DNA from: Desulfuromonas sp. CSMB_57
GTDB lineage: Bacteria; Desulfobacterota; Desulfuromonadia; Desulfuromonadales; Syntrophotaleaceae
Length of the DNA stretch: 64,000 bases
Direction: 5' to 3'
NCBI RefSeq assembly: GCF_020194955.2
Contig: NZ_JAFCIY020000022.1
Span: 1-64,000 of the forward strand
The position numbers and the translations under genes are program-made. Shown piece after piece: positions 10,359 to 23,179 of the stretch (positions are counted from its first letter, which is position 1; each line of letters begins with the position of its first letter). The notes beneath the pieces were generated by a model that worked only from the letters and a program-made list of their open reading frames with translations, did no database searches and was not told the origin of the DNA.

Positions 10359-11582
10359 TCAGCAGCCGCGCTTTTTCATCATCTGGCTGCGAATGCGCAG
10401 ACGCAGGGCATTGAGGCGGATGAAGCCTTCGGCATCGGCCTGGTTGTAAACCTGATCCGCCTCGAAGGTAGCGACTTCCGGGTCGAACAGGCTGTCCGTA
10501 TCGGATTTGCGCCCGACCACCCGGCAGTGCCCTTTGAAGAGTTTGACCCGGGCGACGCCGTTGACGGTCTGCTGGGTTTGGTCGATGAGGGTCTGCAGGG
10601 CTTCCCGCTCCGGTGCGAACCAGTAGCCGTTGTAGACCATGGTGGCGTAGCGCGGGATCAGAGAGTCACGCAGATTGAGCACCTCGCGGTCCATGGTAAT
10701 CTGTTCCACACCGCGGTGGGCTTCCTCGAGAATGGTGCCGCCCGGGGTTTCATACACGCCCCGGCTCTTCATGCCGACAAAACGGTTTTCCATGATGTCG
10801 GCCCGACCGATGCCGTGTTTGCCGCCCAGGGCGTTGAGATGCGCCAGCAACTGGGCCGGCGACAGGGCCTCGCCGTTAATGGCTACCGGGTTGCCGCGGT
10901 GGAACTCGATCTCCACATATTCCGGCTGGTCGGGAGCCTGTTCCGGATTGACGGACAGCAGGTACATGTCTTCCGGCGGCTCGGCCCAGGGATCTTCCAG
11001 GATGCCGCCCTCAAAGGAGATATGCAGCAGGTTGCGGTCGCTGCTGTAGGGCCGGGCTTTGGTGACCGGTACCGGAATGCCATGTTTCTCGGCATAGGCG
11101 ACCAGGGACTCGCGGCTGTTCAGAGTCCATTCACGCCAGGGAGCAATGATCTTGATGTCCGGTTTGAAATGGAAATAGGTCAGCTCGAAGCGGACCTGAT
11201 CATTGCCTTTGCCGGTAGCGCCGTGGGAAACGGCATCCGCCTCTTCCGCCAAGGCGATTTCCATCTGCTTTTTGGCGATGAGCGGTCGGGCGATGGAGGT
11301 TCCCAGGAAGTAGCGGCCTTCATAGACGGCATTGGCGCGGAACATGGGAAAGACAAAATCGCGTGCGAATTCCTCGCGCAGATCTTCGACATAACATTTG
11401 CTGGCGCCGGTATTGCGGGCCTTTTCGGGGATGCCGTCGAGTTCCTTGCCTTGGCCGACATCGGCGGCAAAGCATACGACCTCGCAGCCGTATTCTTCGA
11501 TGAGCCAACGAACGATGATGGAGGTGTCCAACCCTCCGGAATAGGCCAGTATCGCCTTTTTTACAGCGCCCTTTTTCGACAT
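10359..11582 (-). CDS. argG: Argininosuccinate synthase
   Basis: Joins citrulline and aspartate with ATP to form argininosuccinate. It is an N-type ATP pyrophosphatase of 407 residues with the PP-loop AYSGGLDTS at 13-21. [12 protein letters not shown] is the conserved citrulline/aspartate-binding block, and [10 protein letters not shown] is the C-terminal signature. It lies 97 bases after the RDD-protein gene and 88 bases before argH. The start codon at 11582 follows a clear purine-rich site (AAGGAG). Confidence 0.97.
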   Translation of the reverse strand: MSKKGAVKKAILAYSGGLDTSIIVRWLIEEYGCEVVCFAADVGQGKELDGIPEKARNTGASKCYVEDLREEFARDFVFPMFRANAVYEGRYFLGTSIARPLIAKKQMEIALAEEADAVSHGATGKGNDQVRFELTYFHFKPDIKIIAPWREWTLNSRESLVAYAEKHGIPVPVTKARPYSSDRNLLHISFEGGILEDPWAEPPEDMYLLSVNPEQAPDQPEYVEIEFHRGNPVAINGEALSPAQLLAHLNALGGKHGIGRADIMENRFVGMKSRGVYETPGGTILEEAHRGVEQITMDREVLNLRDSLIPRYATMVYNGYWFAPEREALQTLIDQTQQTVNGVARVKLFKGHCRVVGRKSDTDSLFDPEVATFEADQVYNQADAEGFIRLNALRLRIRSQMMKKRGC

Positions 11583-11679
11583 GAAGTCAACTCCTTGTTC
11601 AATATGATGAATGACGCCGTGCCGGTATGCGCGGTACAGCGTAATGCGAAGGTGGTGTGAGTCCCTGCCCGACCACCGG

Positions 11680-12345
11680 TCAGATGCGGATCACGCAGCT
11701 ATCCGCCAGCTTGTCGTGGAGGCCCTGTTTGCGTTCGTCGAACACCACCATCAGGTAGCCGATGCCGAGCAGGATGCCGGACAGAAATTTGCCGGGTACT
11801 TCGCGGAGGGCGGCACGGCCATAGGTCATGTCGCTGCCGTCGCTGCGCACGACCTTGATGTAGAGCGCCATCTTGCCCGGCGTCTGCCCGCAACTGCCGG
11901 TAAACACAACATAGTAGGCCATGCCGATGGCGGAACTGAACAGCCAGGTGAGCAGCAGGCCGGGCATGGCGGCGGGCACCTGCCAGACACTGTTGAACAC
12001 ACCGCTGACTCCGCCCAACAGCACGGACAAGGTCACCTTGGCAATGCCCACCAGGATGGCATCGATCATGGCCGCCGCCACCCGCAGCCAGAACCCGGCA
12101 TAGGGCGGATGGCTGACGGTGGTCAGCCCGGGCCCTCCCTGAGAGGGATTGCGCACCTGCGAATCGGATGCCGGCGGCCTGTCCGGAGTGCCGGTCGTCG
12201 TCGCGGTATCCGGCGCCGATGGTTCCGTGGCCTGCAGACGGAACGCTTGGCCGCAGCAGGGGCAGGTGGCCCGGTTGGTGCCGGCAGGAATGCTCTCGTC
12301 CGGCACGTCTTGGCTGAAACCGCAGTGGGGGCAGGTAAGGACCAT
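11680..12345 (-). CDS. Zinc-ribbon RDD-family membrane protein
   Basis: Membrane protein of 221 residues inserted between argF and argG. The N-terminus carries a small zinc ribbon of the MJ0042 type (C5PHC8 and C28PCC31). A proline- and threonine-rich linker follows, then an RDD domain from about residue 80 with three hydrophobic segments and the typical [13 protein letters not shown] start. It ends in [18 protein letters not shown], the usual RDD tail. Function is unknown; some RDD proteins are proposed ion or compatible-solute transporters. It starts 9 bases after argF, so it is translated from the same message, but no link to arginine synthesis is evident. Confidence 0.88.
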   Translation of the reverse strand: MVLTCPHCGFSQDVPDESIPAGTNRATCPCCGQAFRLQATEPSAPDTATTTGTPDRPPASDSQVRNPSQGGPGLTTVSHPPYAGFWLRVAAAMIDAILVGIAKVTLSVLLGGVSGVFNSVWQVPAAMPGLLLTWLFSSAIGMAYYVVFTGSCGQTPGKMALYIKVVRSDGSDMTYGRAALREVPGKFLSGILLGIGYLMVVFDERKQGLHDKLADSCVIRI

Positions 12346-12354
12346 GACCGTGGT

Positions 12355-13275
12355 CTACTCGCGGGCCATCAGTGTCGCCATGATGGCCTTCTGGACATGG
12401 AGACGGTTCTCGGCTTCGTCGAACACCACGGAATGATGGCTTTCGATGGCCTCGTCGGTAATTTCCTCGCCGCGGTGGGCCGGCAGGCAATGCAGGATGA
12501 TGCACTCCGGATCGGCTGCGGCAATGACCGCAGCGTTGATCTGGAACCCGGCAAAGGCCTCCATGCGCCGCGCCTGTTCCGCTTCCTGGCCCATGCTGGC
12601 CCAGACGTCGGTATTCAACACCTGCGCGCCGCGGGCCGCTTCCAGCGGGTCGTTGTGGTAACTGATGCGGGCTCCGAGCTTTGCCGCCCGCTCCATAACG
12701 GAAGCGTCCGGCCGGTAAGCTTCGGGTGTTGCCACCCGCAATTCGAATCCGAACACCGCCGCGGCATTGATCCAGCTGTTGGCCATGTTGTTGCCGTCCC
12801 CGATCCAGCAGTAGATCAGATCCCGATAATTTTCCTTGTGCTCGATAACGGTGAACAGGTCGGCCATGACCTGGCAGGGATGGTACAGGTCCGTCAGGCC
12901 GTTGATGACCGGAATGCTGGACCAGCGGGCCAGTTCCTCCACGCTTTCCTGGGAAAAGGTGCGAATCATGATGCCGTCGACGTAACGCGACATGACCCGG
13001 CCGGTGTCCTTGATGGGTTCCCCGCGGCCCATCTGGGTGGTGCCGGAGGACAGAAACAGGGCGTGGCCGCCCAACTGGTACATGCCGACTTCAAAGGACA
13101 CGCGGGTGCGGGTGGAGCTTTTTTCGAAGATCATGCCCAGGGTTTTGCCCTTGAGCAGGCGGTGCTTCTTGCCTTGTTTCTGCTTCGCCTTCAACTCGCG
13201 GGTGAGTTCGAAAATCTGTTCGAGCTCTTCCCGGCTCCAGTCGGCCAGGCACAGGAAATCCTTTTTCACGGTCAA
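12355..13275 (-). CDS. argF: Ornithine carbamoyltransferase
   Basis: Transfers the carbamoyl group from carbamoyl phosphate to ornithine, giving citrulline. It has 306 residues. The carbamoyl-phosphate loop STRTR is at 53-57, HPCQ lies in the middle, and the ornithine-binding HCLPAHRG is near residue 265. It lies 55 bases after argD. The anabolic arginine context supports ArgF rather than a catabolic ArcB role. Confidence 0.96.
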   Translation of the reverse strand: MTVKKDFLCLADWSREELEQIFELTRELKAKQKQGKKHRLLKGKTLGMIFEKSSTRTRVSFEVGMYQLGGHALFLSSGTTQMGRGEPIKDTGRVMSRYVDGIMIRTFSQESVEELARWSSIPVINGLTDLYHPCQVMADLFTVIEHKENYRDLIYCWIGDGNNMANSWINAAAVFGFELRVATPEAYRPDASVMERAAKLGARISYHNDPLEAARGAQVLNTDVWASMGQEAEQARRMEAFAGFQINAAVIAAADPECIILHCLPAHRGEEITDEAIESHHSVVFDEAENRLHVQKAIMATLMARE

Positions 13276-13330
13276 TCCTCCTGATAAAAATGATGCCGGA
13301 ACGTGGCATGTCGAATGCCACGCCGATTCA

Positions 13331-14520
<1,190 letters not shown>

Positions 14521-14521
<1 letters not shown>

Positions 14522-15420
14522 TATGCAAACCTCCCCACGGCGGTGCCGATGCCGCGATCGGTGAAAATTTCCAGCAGACAGGCATGTTCCACGCGCCCGT
14601 CGATGATGTGTGCCGTATGCACCCCTTCGCTGATGGCATCGATGCAGCAGTTGAGCTTGGGAATCATGCCGCCGAAGATGGTGCCGTCGTTGATGAGATC
14701 CGGTACGCGTTGGGTGTCGATGGTCGATATCAGCCGGCCGTCCTTGTCCTTGACCCCCTCCACGTCCGTCAGCAGGATCAGTTTCTCGGCCTTGAGGGCC
14801 CCGGCGATGCGGCCGGCCACCAGGTCGGCGTTGATGTTGTAGGTTTCCCCTCCCAGACCGACGCCGACCGGTGCGATGACCGGAATGAAACCGCTGTCCT
14901 CCAGGGTCCGGATGATTTCCGGATGGATCTGCTCGACCTCGCCGACCAGCCCGACATCGATGATCTCCGGCGTCAGGGTATCGGGGTTGAGGGCGGTCAT
15001 TTCCATCTTGCGGGCCACGATCAGGCGTCCGTCCTTGCCGCTCAGGCCGACCGCGCGGCCGTCATGTTGGTTGATGTTGGCGACGATCTCTTTGTTGACC
15101 TTGCCGCCCAGCACCATCTCCACCACATCCATGGTCGCCTGATCGGTGACGCGCATGCCCTGCACGAATCGGGACTCCTTGCCCATGGCCTTGAGCACTT
15201 CGCCGATCTGCGGCCCCCCGCCGTGGACGATGACCGGGTTGAGGCCGATATATTTGAGCAGCACCACGTCGCGGGCGAACTCCCGCTTGAGGCGCTCGTC
15301 GACCATGGCGTGACCACCGTACTTGATGACGATGGTGCGGTTGGCAAAGCGCTGGAGGTAGGGCAGCGCCTCCATCAGGATGTTGGCCTTTTTGATCAGT
15401 TCTTCCATGGGCGTAATCAT
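14521..15420 (-). CDS. argB: Acetylglutamate kinase
   Basis: Phosphorylates N-acetylglutamate, usually the arginine-controlled step of the linear or cyclic pathway. It is an amino-acid-kinase fold of 299 residues with GGHAM (35-39) and the ATP loop HGGGPQI (66-72). The extra N-terminal helix before VIKYGG (residues 1-30) is typical of hexameric, arginine-inhibited enzymes, so feedback inhibition is likely. It lies 5 bases after hslU and overlaps argD by one base. argC and argJ/argA are not in the window. Confidence 0.96.
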
Positions 15421-15425
15421 TCCTG

Positions 15426-16766
15426 TCAGAGAATATAACGGGACAGGTCCTCGTCCCGGGCAATGTCGGCCAACTGTTCGCGCACAAAGGCGACATCGAT
15501 GGCAATCCGACGCTCGCGATGTTCCGGGGCGTCGAAGGAAAGCTGTTCCAACAGTTTCTCCATGACCGTATGCAGGCGGCGCGCGCCGATGTTTTCCGTG
15601 CGGTCATTGACCTGGGTGGCGATGCAGGCCAGTTCGCGGATTGCCTCGGGGCTGAATTCGAGCTGGATGCCTTCGGTGGCCAGCAGCGCCTGGTACTGAC
15701 GGATGAGGGCGTTTTTCGGCTCCGTCAGGATCCGGAAAAATTCTTCCTCGCCGAGACTTTCCAGTTCCACCCGGATGGGAAACCGACCCTGCAGCTCCGG
15801 AATCAGATCCGAAGGTTTGGCGATGTGGAAGGCGCCGGCGGCGATGAACAGGATATGATCCGTCTTCACCGGTCCGTACTTGGTGTTGACGGTGCTGCCC
15901 TCGACGATGGGCAGGATGTCGCGCTGCACCCCCTCCCGGGAGACATCCGGGCCCTGCCGGCCCTGGCTGCCCGCCACCTTGTCGATCTCATCGATGAAGA
16001 TGATGCCGCTCTGCTCCACCCGCTCCCGGGCCAGGGTGTTGACCTTGTCCATGTCCACCAGGCGCTCGGCTTCCTGATCGATGAGGATCCGGCGCGCTTC
16101 GGCGACTTTGATGCGGCGCCGTTTGGACTGCTTGGGAAACAGGTTGCCGAACATCTCCTTGATGTTGATGCCCATCTCCTCGGTGCCCTGGGGAGTGAAA
16201 ATCTCCATCATGGGCATTTTCGTTACCTGGGTCTCGATCTCTACCGTGCGATCGTCCAGGCTGCCCAGGCGCAGCAGCTTGCGCAGTTTTTCCCGGGTGC
16301 CCCCCTCGCCGGCGGCGGCACTGCGATCGCCGGCTTCCTCCGCATGGGGCGTCGCGGGTAGCAGCAGATCCAGCAGGCGCTCTTCCGCCAAGTCTTCCGC
16401 CTTGATGCGGACCTGCTGCGCCTCTTCTTCGCGGACCATGATGATGGCCAGATCGACCAGGTCGCGGACCATGCTTTCCACATCCCGTCCGACGTAGCCG
16501 ACCTCGGTGAATTTGCTCGCCTCGACCTTGATGAAGGGCGCCTGGGCCAATTTCGCCAAGCGGCGGGCGATTTCCGTCTTACCGACCCCGGTGGGGCCGA
16601 TCATGATGATGTTTTTCGGCGCGATTTCGTCGCGCAGTTCCGGCGCCACCTGCTGGCGACGCCAGCGATTGCGCAGGGCCACCGCGACGGCGCGCTTGGC
16701 GGCTCTCTGGCCGATGATGTAGCGGTCCAGTTCGGACACGATTTCGCGGGGCGTGAAGTTGCTCAA
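15426..16766 (-). CDS. hslU: HslU ATPase subunit of the HslUV protease
   Basis: AAA+ unfoldase that feeds proteins into the HslV peptidase. It has 446 residues. Walker A GPTGVGKT is at 57-64 and Walker B IIFIDEID near 255. The I-domain insertion (about 110-245) and the C-terminal tail ending LSRYIL, which inserts between HslV subunits, are present. Its ATG overlaps the hslV stop by 4 bases. Heading an arginine/lysine operon with hslVU is, as I recall, the Geobacter arrangement. Confidence 0.97.
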   Translation of the reverse strand: MSNFTPREIVSELDRYIIGQRAAKRAVAVALRNRWRRQQVAPELRDEIAPKNIIMIGPTGVGKTEIARRLAKLAQAPFIKVEASKFTEVGYVGRDVESMVRDLVDLAIIMVREEEAQQVRIKAEDLAEERLLDLLLPATPHAEEAGDRSAAAGEGGTREKLRKLLRLGSLDDRTVEIETQVTKMPMMEIFTPQGTEEMGINIKEMFGNLFPKQSKRRRIKVAEARRILIDQEAERLVDMDKVNTLARERVEQSGIIFIDEIDKVAGSQGRQGPDVSREGVQRDILPIVEGSTVNTKYGPVKTDHILFIAAGAFHIAKPSDLIPELQGRFPIRVELESLGEEEFFRILTEPKNALIRQYQALLATEGIQLEFSPEAIRELACIATQVNDRTENIGARRLHTVMEKLLEQLSFDAPEHRERRIAIDVAFVREQLADIARDEDLSRYIL

Positions 16767-17296
16767 GGCAGGCTCTCCGCAACGATCCGGTCGTTGGTAT
16801 AGATGCAGATTCCGCTGGCGATGCGCAGCGCCTCTTCGGCCAGTTCGCGCGCCGGCAGGCTGGAATGGCCGGCCAGAGCCCGGGCGGCAGCCAGGGCGAA
16901 GGGGCCGCCGGAGCCGATGGCGGCAATGCCGTCATCCGGTTCGATGACGTCGCCGGCCCCGGACAAAACCAGGGTATTCGTCGCATCGGCGACGATGAGC
17001 AGCGCCTCGAGTTTGCGCAGGATTTGGTCGGTGCGCCATTCCTTGGCCAACGCCACGGCGGCTTTGGGCAGGTTGCCGCGCGCCTCCTGCAGCTTGGCTT
17101 CGAATTTTTCAAACAAGGTGAACGCATCGGCGGTGCTGCCGGCGAAGCCCGCCAGGACCCGGCCGTCATACATGCGGCGGATCTTGCGGGCGCCATGCTT
17201 CATGACCGTGTTGCCGAGGGTCACCTGGCCATCGCCGGCCATGCCCACGGCATCGTTCCGGCGCACGCAGACGATGGTGGTGCCGCGTAGTTCCAT
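16763..17296 (-). CDS. hslV: HslV peptidase subunit of the HslUV protease
   Basis: Proteasome-like N-terminal threonine peptidase of 177 residues. The mature protein should begin at T6 in [10 protein letters not shown], so the short pro-sequence MELRG must be removed; most enterobacterial HslV lose only Met. The [13 protein letters not shown] block, GSGGPFA and the metal-site segment ICIYTNDR near the C-terminus are conserved. I start at ATG 17296 because a longer open frame reaching 18487 runs back across alaS and the cupin gene. It overlaps hslU by 4 bases and is probably the first gene of the hslV-to-dapL run. Confidence 0.95.
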   Translation of the reverse strand: MELRGTTIVCVRRNDAVGMAGDGQVTLGNTVMKHGARKIRRMYDGRVLAGFAGSTADAFTLFEKFEAKLQEARGNLPKAAVALAKEWRTDQILRKLEALLIVADATNTLVLSGAGDVIEPDDGIAAIGSGGPFALAAARALAGHSSLPARELAEEALRIASGICIYTNDRIVAESLP

Positions 17297-17356
17297 GGCG
17301 TTGTCGCTCTCAGAAAAGGGCGGAAAAATAGGGCTTATGTTAGCACACCGGGTGGT

Positions 17357-17391
17357 AAAAAAAAATGCAAAATGCCGCCCTGGGGCGGCAT
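17357..17391 (-). terminator. Rho-independent terminator after the cupin gene
   Basis: A 9-bp stem, ATGCCGCCC (17372-17380) with GGGCGGCAT (17383-17391), is followed on the minus strand by TTTGCA and nine T residues. It closes the larB-to-cupin run just before hslV. A TGCTAACAT extended -10-like sequence lies about 20 bases further on and could start hslV transcription, but this is weak. Confidence 0.88.
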
Positions 17392-17478
17392 ATTTCGCGG
17401 AACAAAACCTGTACGTCGCCCCCGGGCGGGGGGGCGTTCCCTCACGAGGGGCGTCGAACTGCACGGAAGATGGAGCAG

Positions 17479-17823
17479 CTACTTCAACGGCGGGGAAAAG
17501 ATGGCCAGCAGTTCGACCGGTTCGTCGCCGATGTTTTTCAGGCCGTGCTGCAACCCCGGCGGTGCCACGATGCAGGAACCGGGACCGCAGCGGTGCTCCT
17601 GGCCGTCGATGGTGCACAGCGCCTCGCCCCGCAGCAGGTAGAAGGTCTCCGTCCGCCCCTCGTGACAGTGCAGCCGGATTTCGCCGCCGGCTTCCACCCG
17701 GCCGCGATGCAGGGACAGATCCGGATTGTCCCCGGCCAGGACCAGGTCGCGGAGAAAAAAACGCTCGTGTTGCGGATGGGGATACTCCGCCTGTTCCACG
17801 CTGTGGATGAGATGGCCTTTCAT
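17479..17823 (-). CDS. Small cupin-domain protein
   Basis: Single-domain cupin of 114 residues, predicted cytoplasmic. Motif 1 is seen in [16 protein letters not shown] (two His and a Glu as metal ligands) and motif 2 in [10 protein letters not shown] (third His). It resembles mannose-6-phosphate isomerase-like or cupin_2 proteins of unknown substrate. It lies 24 bases after alaS and is the last gene before a terminator. No function can be assigned from context. Confidence 0.85.
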   Translation of the reverse strand: MKGHLIHSVEQAEYPHPQHERFFLRDLVLAGDNPDLSLHRGRVEAGGEIRLHCHEGRTETFYLLRGEALCTIDGQEHRCGPGSCIVAPPGLQHGLKNIGDEPVELLAIFSPPLK

Positions 17824-17847
17824 GTATTGCTCCTGTTACGCTGGCGT

Positions 17848-20496
17848 TCAGTTCTGCAGGGCTTGTTCGATCAGCGCGGGAACCGCCGCCAGGGCGGCAT
17901 CCAGTTGCTCCGGACGGCTGCCGCCGGCCTGGGCGAGGTCCGGGCGTCCGCCGCCACCGCCGCCGACCATGGCGGCCAACTCTTTGATCAAAGCTCCGGC
18001 CTGCAGGCGTTTGGTCAGATCCTTGCTGACGCCCACCAACAGACCGGCCTTGCCGTCGTGGGCGCTGCCCAGCACCACGATGCCCGACGGCAGACGATCG
18101 CGCACCTGGTCGGCCAGTTCGCGCAGGGCCTTGCCGTCCAGGTTGTCGACCCGGGCGCAGACCACCGGAACGTCGGCCACCTTGACCTGCTGCCGCAGCA
18201 GGTTGCCGGCCTGATCCGCGTTCAGCCGGCCGTGCAGGGATTCCAGTTCGCGTTCCAGTTCCTTCTGACGTTCCAACAGTTTGCGCAGGCGCAGTTCCAG
18301 TTGCGGCCGGTCGGTCTTGATCAGGGCGGCCAGATGATCCAGGGTGCGCTCCTGGTCGCGTACCACTTCCAGGGCGCGGACGCCGGTCACCGCTTCGATG
18401 CGGCGCACGCCGGCGGCAATGCCCGTTTCCTGGAGAATCTTGAACAGGCCGATGTCGCCCGCAGCCCTGGCATGAGTGCCGCCGCACAATTCCATGCTGA
18501 TATCACCGACCCGCACCACCCGGACGCGGTCGCCGTACTTCTCGCCGAACAGGGCGGTGGCGCCGGCGGCGACGGCTTCCTCGTGGGACATTTCTCCGGT
18601 TTCGACGGCGGCATTTTCCCGGATGCGCAGATTGACCAGGTTTTCGACCTGCTCCAGTTCCTCGGCGCTCAGGGCGGAGAAATGGATGAAGTCGAAACGC
18701 AACCGTTCCGGCGTGACCAGGGAGCCTGCCTGCTTGACGTGATCGCCGAGCACCTCGATGAGGGCGGTCTGCAGCAGGTGAGTGGCGGTATGGTTCAGAA
18801 CCGTGGCCTGGCGCCGCTCGCCATCCACGGTCAGGGTCGCCGTGGCGCCGGTGCGCAAGGTGCCGGCGGTGATGACGCCGATATGGACCAACAATTCCGG
18901 CAGGGGTTTGCGGGTGTCGGAGACCTCAACCTGGGCCTCGGCGGTGGCGAGGGTGCCGCGATCGCCGGTCTGGCCCCCCGATTCGCCGTAAAAGGGCGTG
19001 GCCGAGGTCACGATCTCGACCCGGGCGCCGGCCGGTGCGCTGGAAACCGGTTGCCCGTCCAGGAGAATGGCGAGCACCTCGCCCTGTCCGGTCAGTTGCT
19101 CATAGCCCGAAAAGCGGGTACGACGGCCCTCTTCGACCAGTTGCCGATAGACGGCGGCTACCGCCTCCTCGCCGGAGCCCTTCCAGTGCTCGCGGGCCTT
19201 CTGGCGCTGTTCCTCCATGCAGGCCTCGAAACCGTCTTCATCGATGGTGACGTTTTCGCCGCGCAGGATGTCGGCCGTCAAATCCAGAGGGAAGCCGAAG
19301 GTGTCGTAGAGCTTGAAGGCGATGTCGCCCGGCAGGACGCCGGCGCCGGCCGCCTTGAGACGCTCGACCTCCTCGGTCAGGATGCGCAGGCCGTTGTCCA
19401 GGGTCTGGATGAAACGCTCTTCCTCGAGTTTGACGATTTTCGCCACGTAGTCGGTGCGCTGGGCCGGTTCCGGATAGGCTTCGGCCATGGATTGCAGAAC
19501 GTAGGTGGCGGTGCGGTACAGCACCGGTTCGGCGAAACCGAGCATCTTGGCGTGGCGGGCGGCCCGGCGCATGATGCGCCGCAGGACGTAGCCGCGCCCC
19601 TCGTTGCTGGGCAACACACCGTCGGCAATGAGAAAGGCGGTGGCGCGGCTGTGGTCGGCAATCACACGCATGGACATGTCGTGAGCGGCATCGTCACCGT
19701 AGCGTTTGCCCGAGAGTGTCTCCACATGGCCGATGATGCCGCGCAGCAGGTCGCAGTCGTAGTTGCTCTGCACTCCCTGCATGACGGCGGTGATGCGCTC
19801 CAGGCCCATGCCGGTGTCGATGGAGGGCTTGGGCAGCAGGGTCAGGGTGCCGTCGGCAGCGCGATCGAACTGCATGAAAACCAGGTTCCAGAGCTCCAGA
19901 AAACGGTCGCAGTCGCAGTCGCCGATCCCGCACGCGGTGCCGCAGGACATGCTGTCGCCCTGGTCGATGAGAATTTCGGAGCAGGGGCCGCAGGGGCCGG
20001 TATCGCCCATGGACCAGAAGTTATCCTTTTCACCCATGCGCACGATGCGTTCCACCGGCACGCCGATGCGATCCCGCCAGATATTGTAGGCTTCATCGTC
20101 TTCGCGAAATACGGTGACCCAGAGCCGGTCTTTGGGCAGGCCCATTTCCACGGTCAGAAATTCCCAGGCGAAGGCGATGGCCTGATCCTTGAAATAATCG
20201 CCGAAGCTGAAATTGCCGAGCATCTCGAAAAAGGTGTGGTGCCGTGCGGTCTGACCGACATTTTCCAGATCGTTGTGTTTGCCGCCGGCGCGCACGCACT
20301 TTTGGGCCGATGCGGCACGAACGTAATCGCGTTTCTCGCGACCGAGAAAAACATCCTTGAACTGGTTCATGCCGGCATTGATGAACAGAAGGGTCGGATC
20401 CTGATGGGGAATCAGCGGCGAGGAGGGTACGACGGTGTGGCCGTGTTTCTCGAAATATTGGAGAAAGCGGGTGCGGATCTGGTTTCCGGTGAGCAT
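17848..20496 (-). CDS. alaS: Alanyl-tRNA synthetase
   Basis: Charges tRNA-Ala in the cytosol. The full-length enzyme has 882 residues. A class II catalytic domain occupies the N-terminus (starts [16 protein letters not shown]). The editing domain has HTATHLL and [10 protein letters not shown], which supply its zinc/water ligands. A DHHA1 domain ends the protein in [18 protein letters not shown] 20496 is chosen because the frame upstream lies in recX and carries no family residues. It is 10 bases after recX. Confidence 0.97.
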   Translation of the reverse strand: MLTGNQIRTRFLQYFEKHGHTVVPSSPLIPHQDPTLLFINAGMNQFKDVFLGREKRDYVRAASAQKCVRAGGKHNDLENVGQTARHHTFFEMLGNFSFGDYFKDQAIAFAWEFLTVEMGLPKDRLWVTVFREDDEAYNIWRDRIGVPVERIVRMGEKDNFWSMGDTGPCGPCSEILIDQGDSMSCGTACGIGDCDCDRFLELWNLVFMQFDRAADGTLTLLPKPSIDTGMGLERITAVMQGVQSNYDCDLLRGIIGHVETLSGKRYGDDAAHDMSMRVIADHSRATAFLIADGVLPSNEGRGYVLRRIMRRAARHAKMLGFAEPVLYRTATYVLQSMAEAYPEPAQRTDYVAKIVKLEEERFIQTLDNGLRILTEEVERLKAAGAGVLPGDIAFKLYDTFGFPLDLTADILRGENVTIDEDGFEACMEEQRQKAREHWKGSGEEAVAAVYRQLVEEGRRTRFSGYEQLTGQGEVLAILLDGQPVSSAPAGARVEIVTSATPFYGESGGQTGDRGTLATAEAQVEVSDTRKPLPELLVHIGVITAGTLRTGATATLTVDGERRQATVLNHTATHLLQTALIEVLGDHVKQAGSLVTPERLRFDFIHFSALSAEELEQVENLVNLRIRENAAVETGEMSHEEAVAAGATALFGEKYGDRVRVVRVGDISMELCGGTHARAAGDIGLFKILQETGIAAGVRRIEAVTGVRALEVVRDQERTLDHLAALIKTDRPQLELRLRKLLERQKELERELESLHGRLNADQAGNLLRQQVKVADVPVVCARVDNLDGKALRELADQVRDRLPSGIVVLGSAHDGKAGLLVGVSKDLTKRLQAGALIKELAAMVGGGGGGRPDLAQAGGSRPEQLDAALAAVPALIEQALQN

Positions 20497-20506
20497 GGGC
20501 CTGTTG

Positions 20507-21013
20507 TTACCTTTCTTCCTGGAAATATTGGTACAGCAAAGCGGGGGCGAAACCGCGTCGCGCCAGGTACTGAAAAACCCGCCGGCGCTGACGCTCATCG
20601 GCGGTTTGGAAGTCGAAGCCGGGAAAGCGCCGCCGGCAGATTTGCCGCAGCAGTTCCCGAGGGTCGAATTCGTCCTGCAACTCTTCCAGAACTTCGCGAG
20701 CCACGGCCTCTTCGACCTGACGGTTGCGCAGGTCCGCCAGCAGGGCCGCACCGACGGCCCGGCCGTCGTTCAGCAGCTGGCGGGCCCGCTGGCGGGCAAA
20801 GCGGCGGTCATCCAGGTAGCCGTATTCCCGGCACCGCTCCAGCGCAGCCAGAATGTCCGCTTCACTGTGCCGCTGCCGGCGCAGGCGCCCGGCCAACTCC
20901 GCTTCGCTGCGATCGCGCACCGCCAGGAGGCGCAGGGCCTGCTCCCAGGCGCCGGCCGGCGCGCCTTTAACCTGGCGCGTCGGCCGGTTGTTCGTCTTCG
21001 GCGGATTTGCCAA
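20507..21013 (-). CDS. recX: RecA regulatory protein RecX
   Basis: Helical-repeat protein of 168 residues that binds RecA filaments and usually limits their extension. The [12 protein letters not shown] and [13 protein letters not shown] segments are the conserved family landmarks. The first in-frame start that keeps the whole domain is a TTG at 21013, inside the last 47 bases of pilT, preceded by GGGACG. A start downstream of the pilT stop would lose conserved helix 1. recA is two genes upstream, with pilT between, as in Geobacter. Confidence 0.9.
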   Translation of the reverse strand: MANPPKTNNRPTRQVKGAPAGAWEQALRLLAVRDRSEAELAGRLRRQRHSEADILAALERCREYGYLDDRRFARQRARQLLNDGRAVGAALLADLRNRQVEEAVAREVLEELQDEFDPRELLRQICRRRFPGFDFQTADERQRRRVFQYLARRGFAPALLYQYFQEER

Positions 21014-22109
21014 AATCGTCCCAGCTGAGGTCCGAGGTCGACGAGATGCCCGACGCCTTGAGTTTGAAATCGTCGGGGTTGGAGCTCTGGCGAATGGCCT
21101 CGTCGAAGGTAATCAACTCGTTGCGGTACAGGCCCATCAGGGACTGGTCGAAGGTCTGCATGCCGTAGGACACGAAGCCCTGCTGGATGGCATCCCGCAA
21201 CAGCTTGGTTTTTTCCTTGTCGTCGATGAGATCCCGGGTGCGGGCGGTGGAAATCATGACCTCCACCGCCGGGACCCGCCCTTTGCCGTCGGCTCGCGGC
21301 ACCAGGCGCTGGGAGATGACCGCCCGCAGGATGCCGGACAGCTGGGAGCGGATCTGGCGGTGCTGATGGGGTGGAAACACCGACACGATACGGTTGATGG
21401 ACTCCGGTGCATCGATGGTGTGCAGGGTGGCCAGCACCAAATGGCCGGTTTCCGCGGCGTGCAAGGCGGTTTCCACCGTTTCCAGGTCGCGCATTTCGCC
21501 GACCAGAATAACGTCCGGATCCTGGCGCAGGGCGTGTTTCAGAGCCGCCGGAAAGCTGTCCGTGTCACTGCCGACCTCGCGCTGGTTGATGATGCATTTC
21601 TTGTCGCGATGCAGAAACTCGATGGGGTCCTCGACGGTGATGATATGTTCGGTGCGCTGGCTGTTGATGAAATCGATCATGGCCGCCAGAGTGGTCGATT
21701 TCCCCGAGCCGGTGGCGCCCGTGACCAGCACCAGGCCGCGCGGTTCCATGGCGATCTTCTTGATTACCGGCGGCAGATTGAGCTCGTCCAGGCTCGGGCA
21801 GCTGAAGGGGATGACGCGGAACACCATGCTCGCCGAGCCGCGCTGGGAAAAGATGTTGACCCGGAAACGCCCCATGCCGGGGACGCCGTAAGCCATGTCG
21901 ACCTCGTGGGTCTCCTCGTACTGCTTTTGACGGCGCGGGCCCATGATGCCGTAAGCCATGTTGCGCACCGTGTCGGCATCCAGTCGGTCGGCCTTGGGCA
22001 GGGGACGCAGCACGCCGTCGATGCGGTAGACCGGCGGCAGGCCCGACTTGATATGAATATCCGACGCCTTGGCCTTGAGAGCAACGGTCAGGATTTCATT
22101 CAGTTCCAT
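20967..22109 (-). CDS. pilT: Type IV pilus retraction ATPase PilT
   Basis: Hexameric cytoplasmic motor that depolymerises type IV pili. It has 380 residues. An N-terminal PAS-like domain has ASDIHIKSGLPP. Walker A GATGSGKST is at 131-139, the Asp box and Walker B VILVGEMRD follow, and the His box ATLHT is intact. The C-terminal AIRNLIRE motif of classical PilT is replaced by TARTRDLIDD, followed by KLLRDAIQQG, and an acidic tail is added. This may mark the PilT4 subtype of the group. ATG 22109 is separated from the recA stop by one base. Confidence 0.94.
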   Translation of the reverse strand: MELNEILTVALKAKASDIHIKSGLPPVYRIDGVLRPLPKADRLDADTVRNMAYGIMGPRRQKQYEETHEVDMAYGVPGMGRFRVNIFSQRGSASMVFRVIPFSCPSLDELNLPPVIKKIAMEPRGLVLVTGATGSGKSTTLAAMIDFINSQRTEHIITVEDPIEFLHRDKKCIINQREVGSDTDSFPAALKHALRQDPDVILVGEMRDLETVETALHAAETGHLVLATLHTIDAPESINRIVSVFPPHQHRQIRSQLSGILRAVISQRLVPRADGKGRVPAVEVMISTARTRDLIDDKEKTKLLRDAIQQGFVSYGMQTFDQSLMGLYRNELITFDEAIRQSSNPDDFKLKASGISSTSDLSWDDFGKSAEDEQPADAPG

Positions 22110-22110
22110 G

Positions 22111-23136
<1,026 letters not shown>

Positions 23137-23179
23137 GGTCTCATCATCCTTTGGAGTGAAATGGGGTTGCGGCCATCCT

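Noticed and set aside
17400-17440. G-quadruplex in the G-rich tract near 17425-17433
   Set aside because: There is one long G run but not four spaced runs; a palindromic GCCCCCGGGC fold is more likely.
17297-18487. N-terminal extension of hslV to 574 residues
   Set aside because: It crosses a terminator, the cupin gene and the end of alaS, and its composition is that of a shadow frame. The HslV family starts at ATG 17296.
17365-20970. A 1,200-codon open frame on the plus strand opposite alaS
   Set aside because: It is antisense to alaS with no ribosome site or family motif; long antisense frames are common in G+C-rich genes. The same applies to plus frames opposite dapL, dapA and lysA and to minus frames opposite ftsK (47179-49056), the TonB receptor (38096-40090), ppcA (55366-57186) and the GGDEF-EAL gene (57372-59270).
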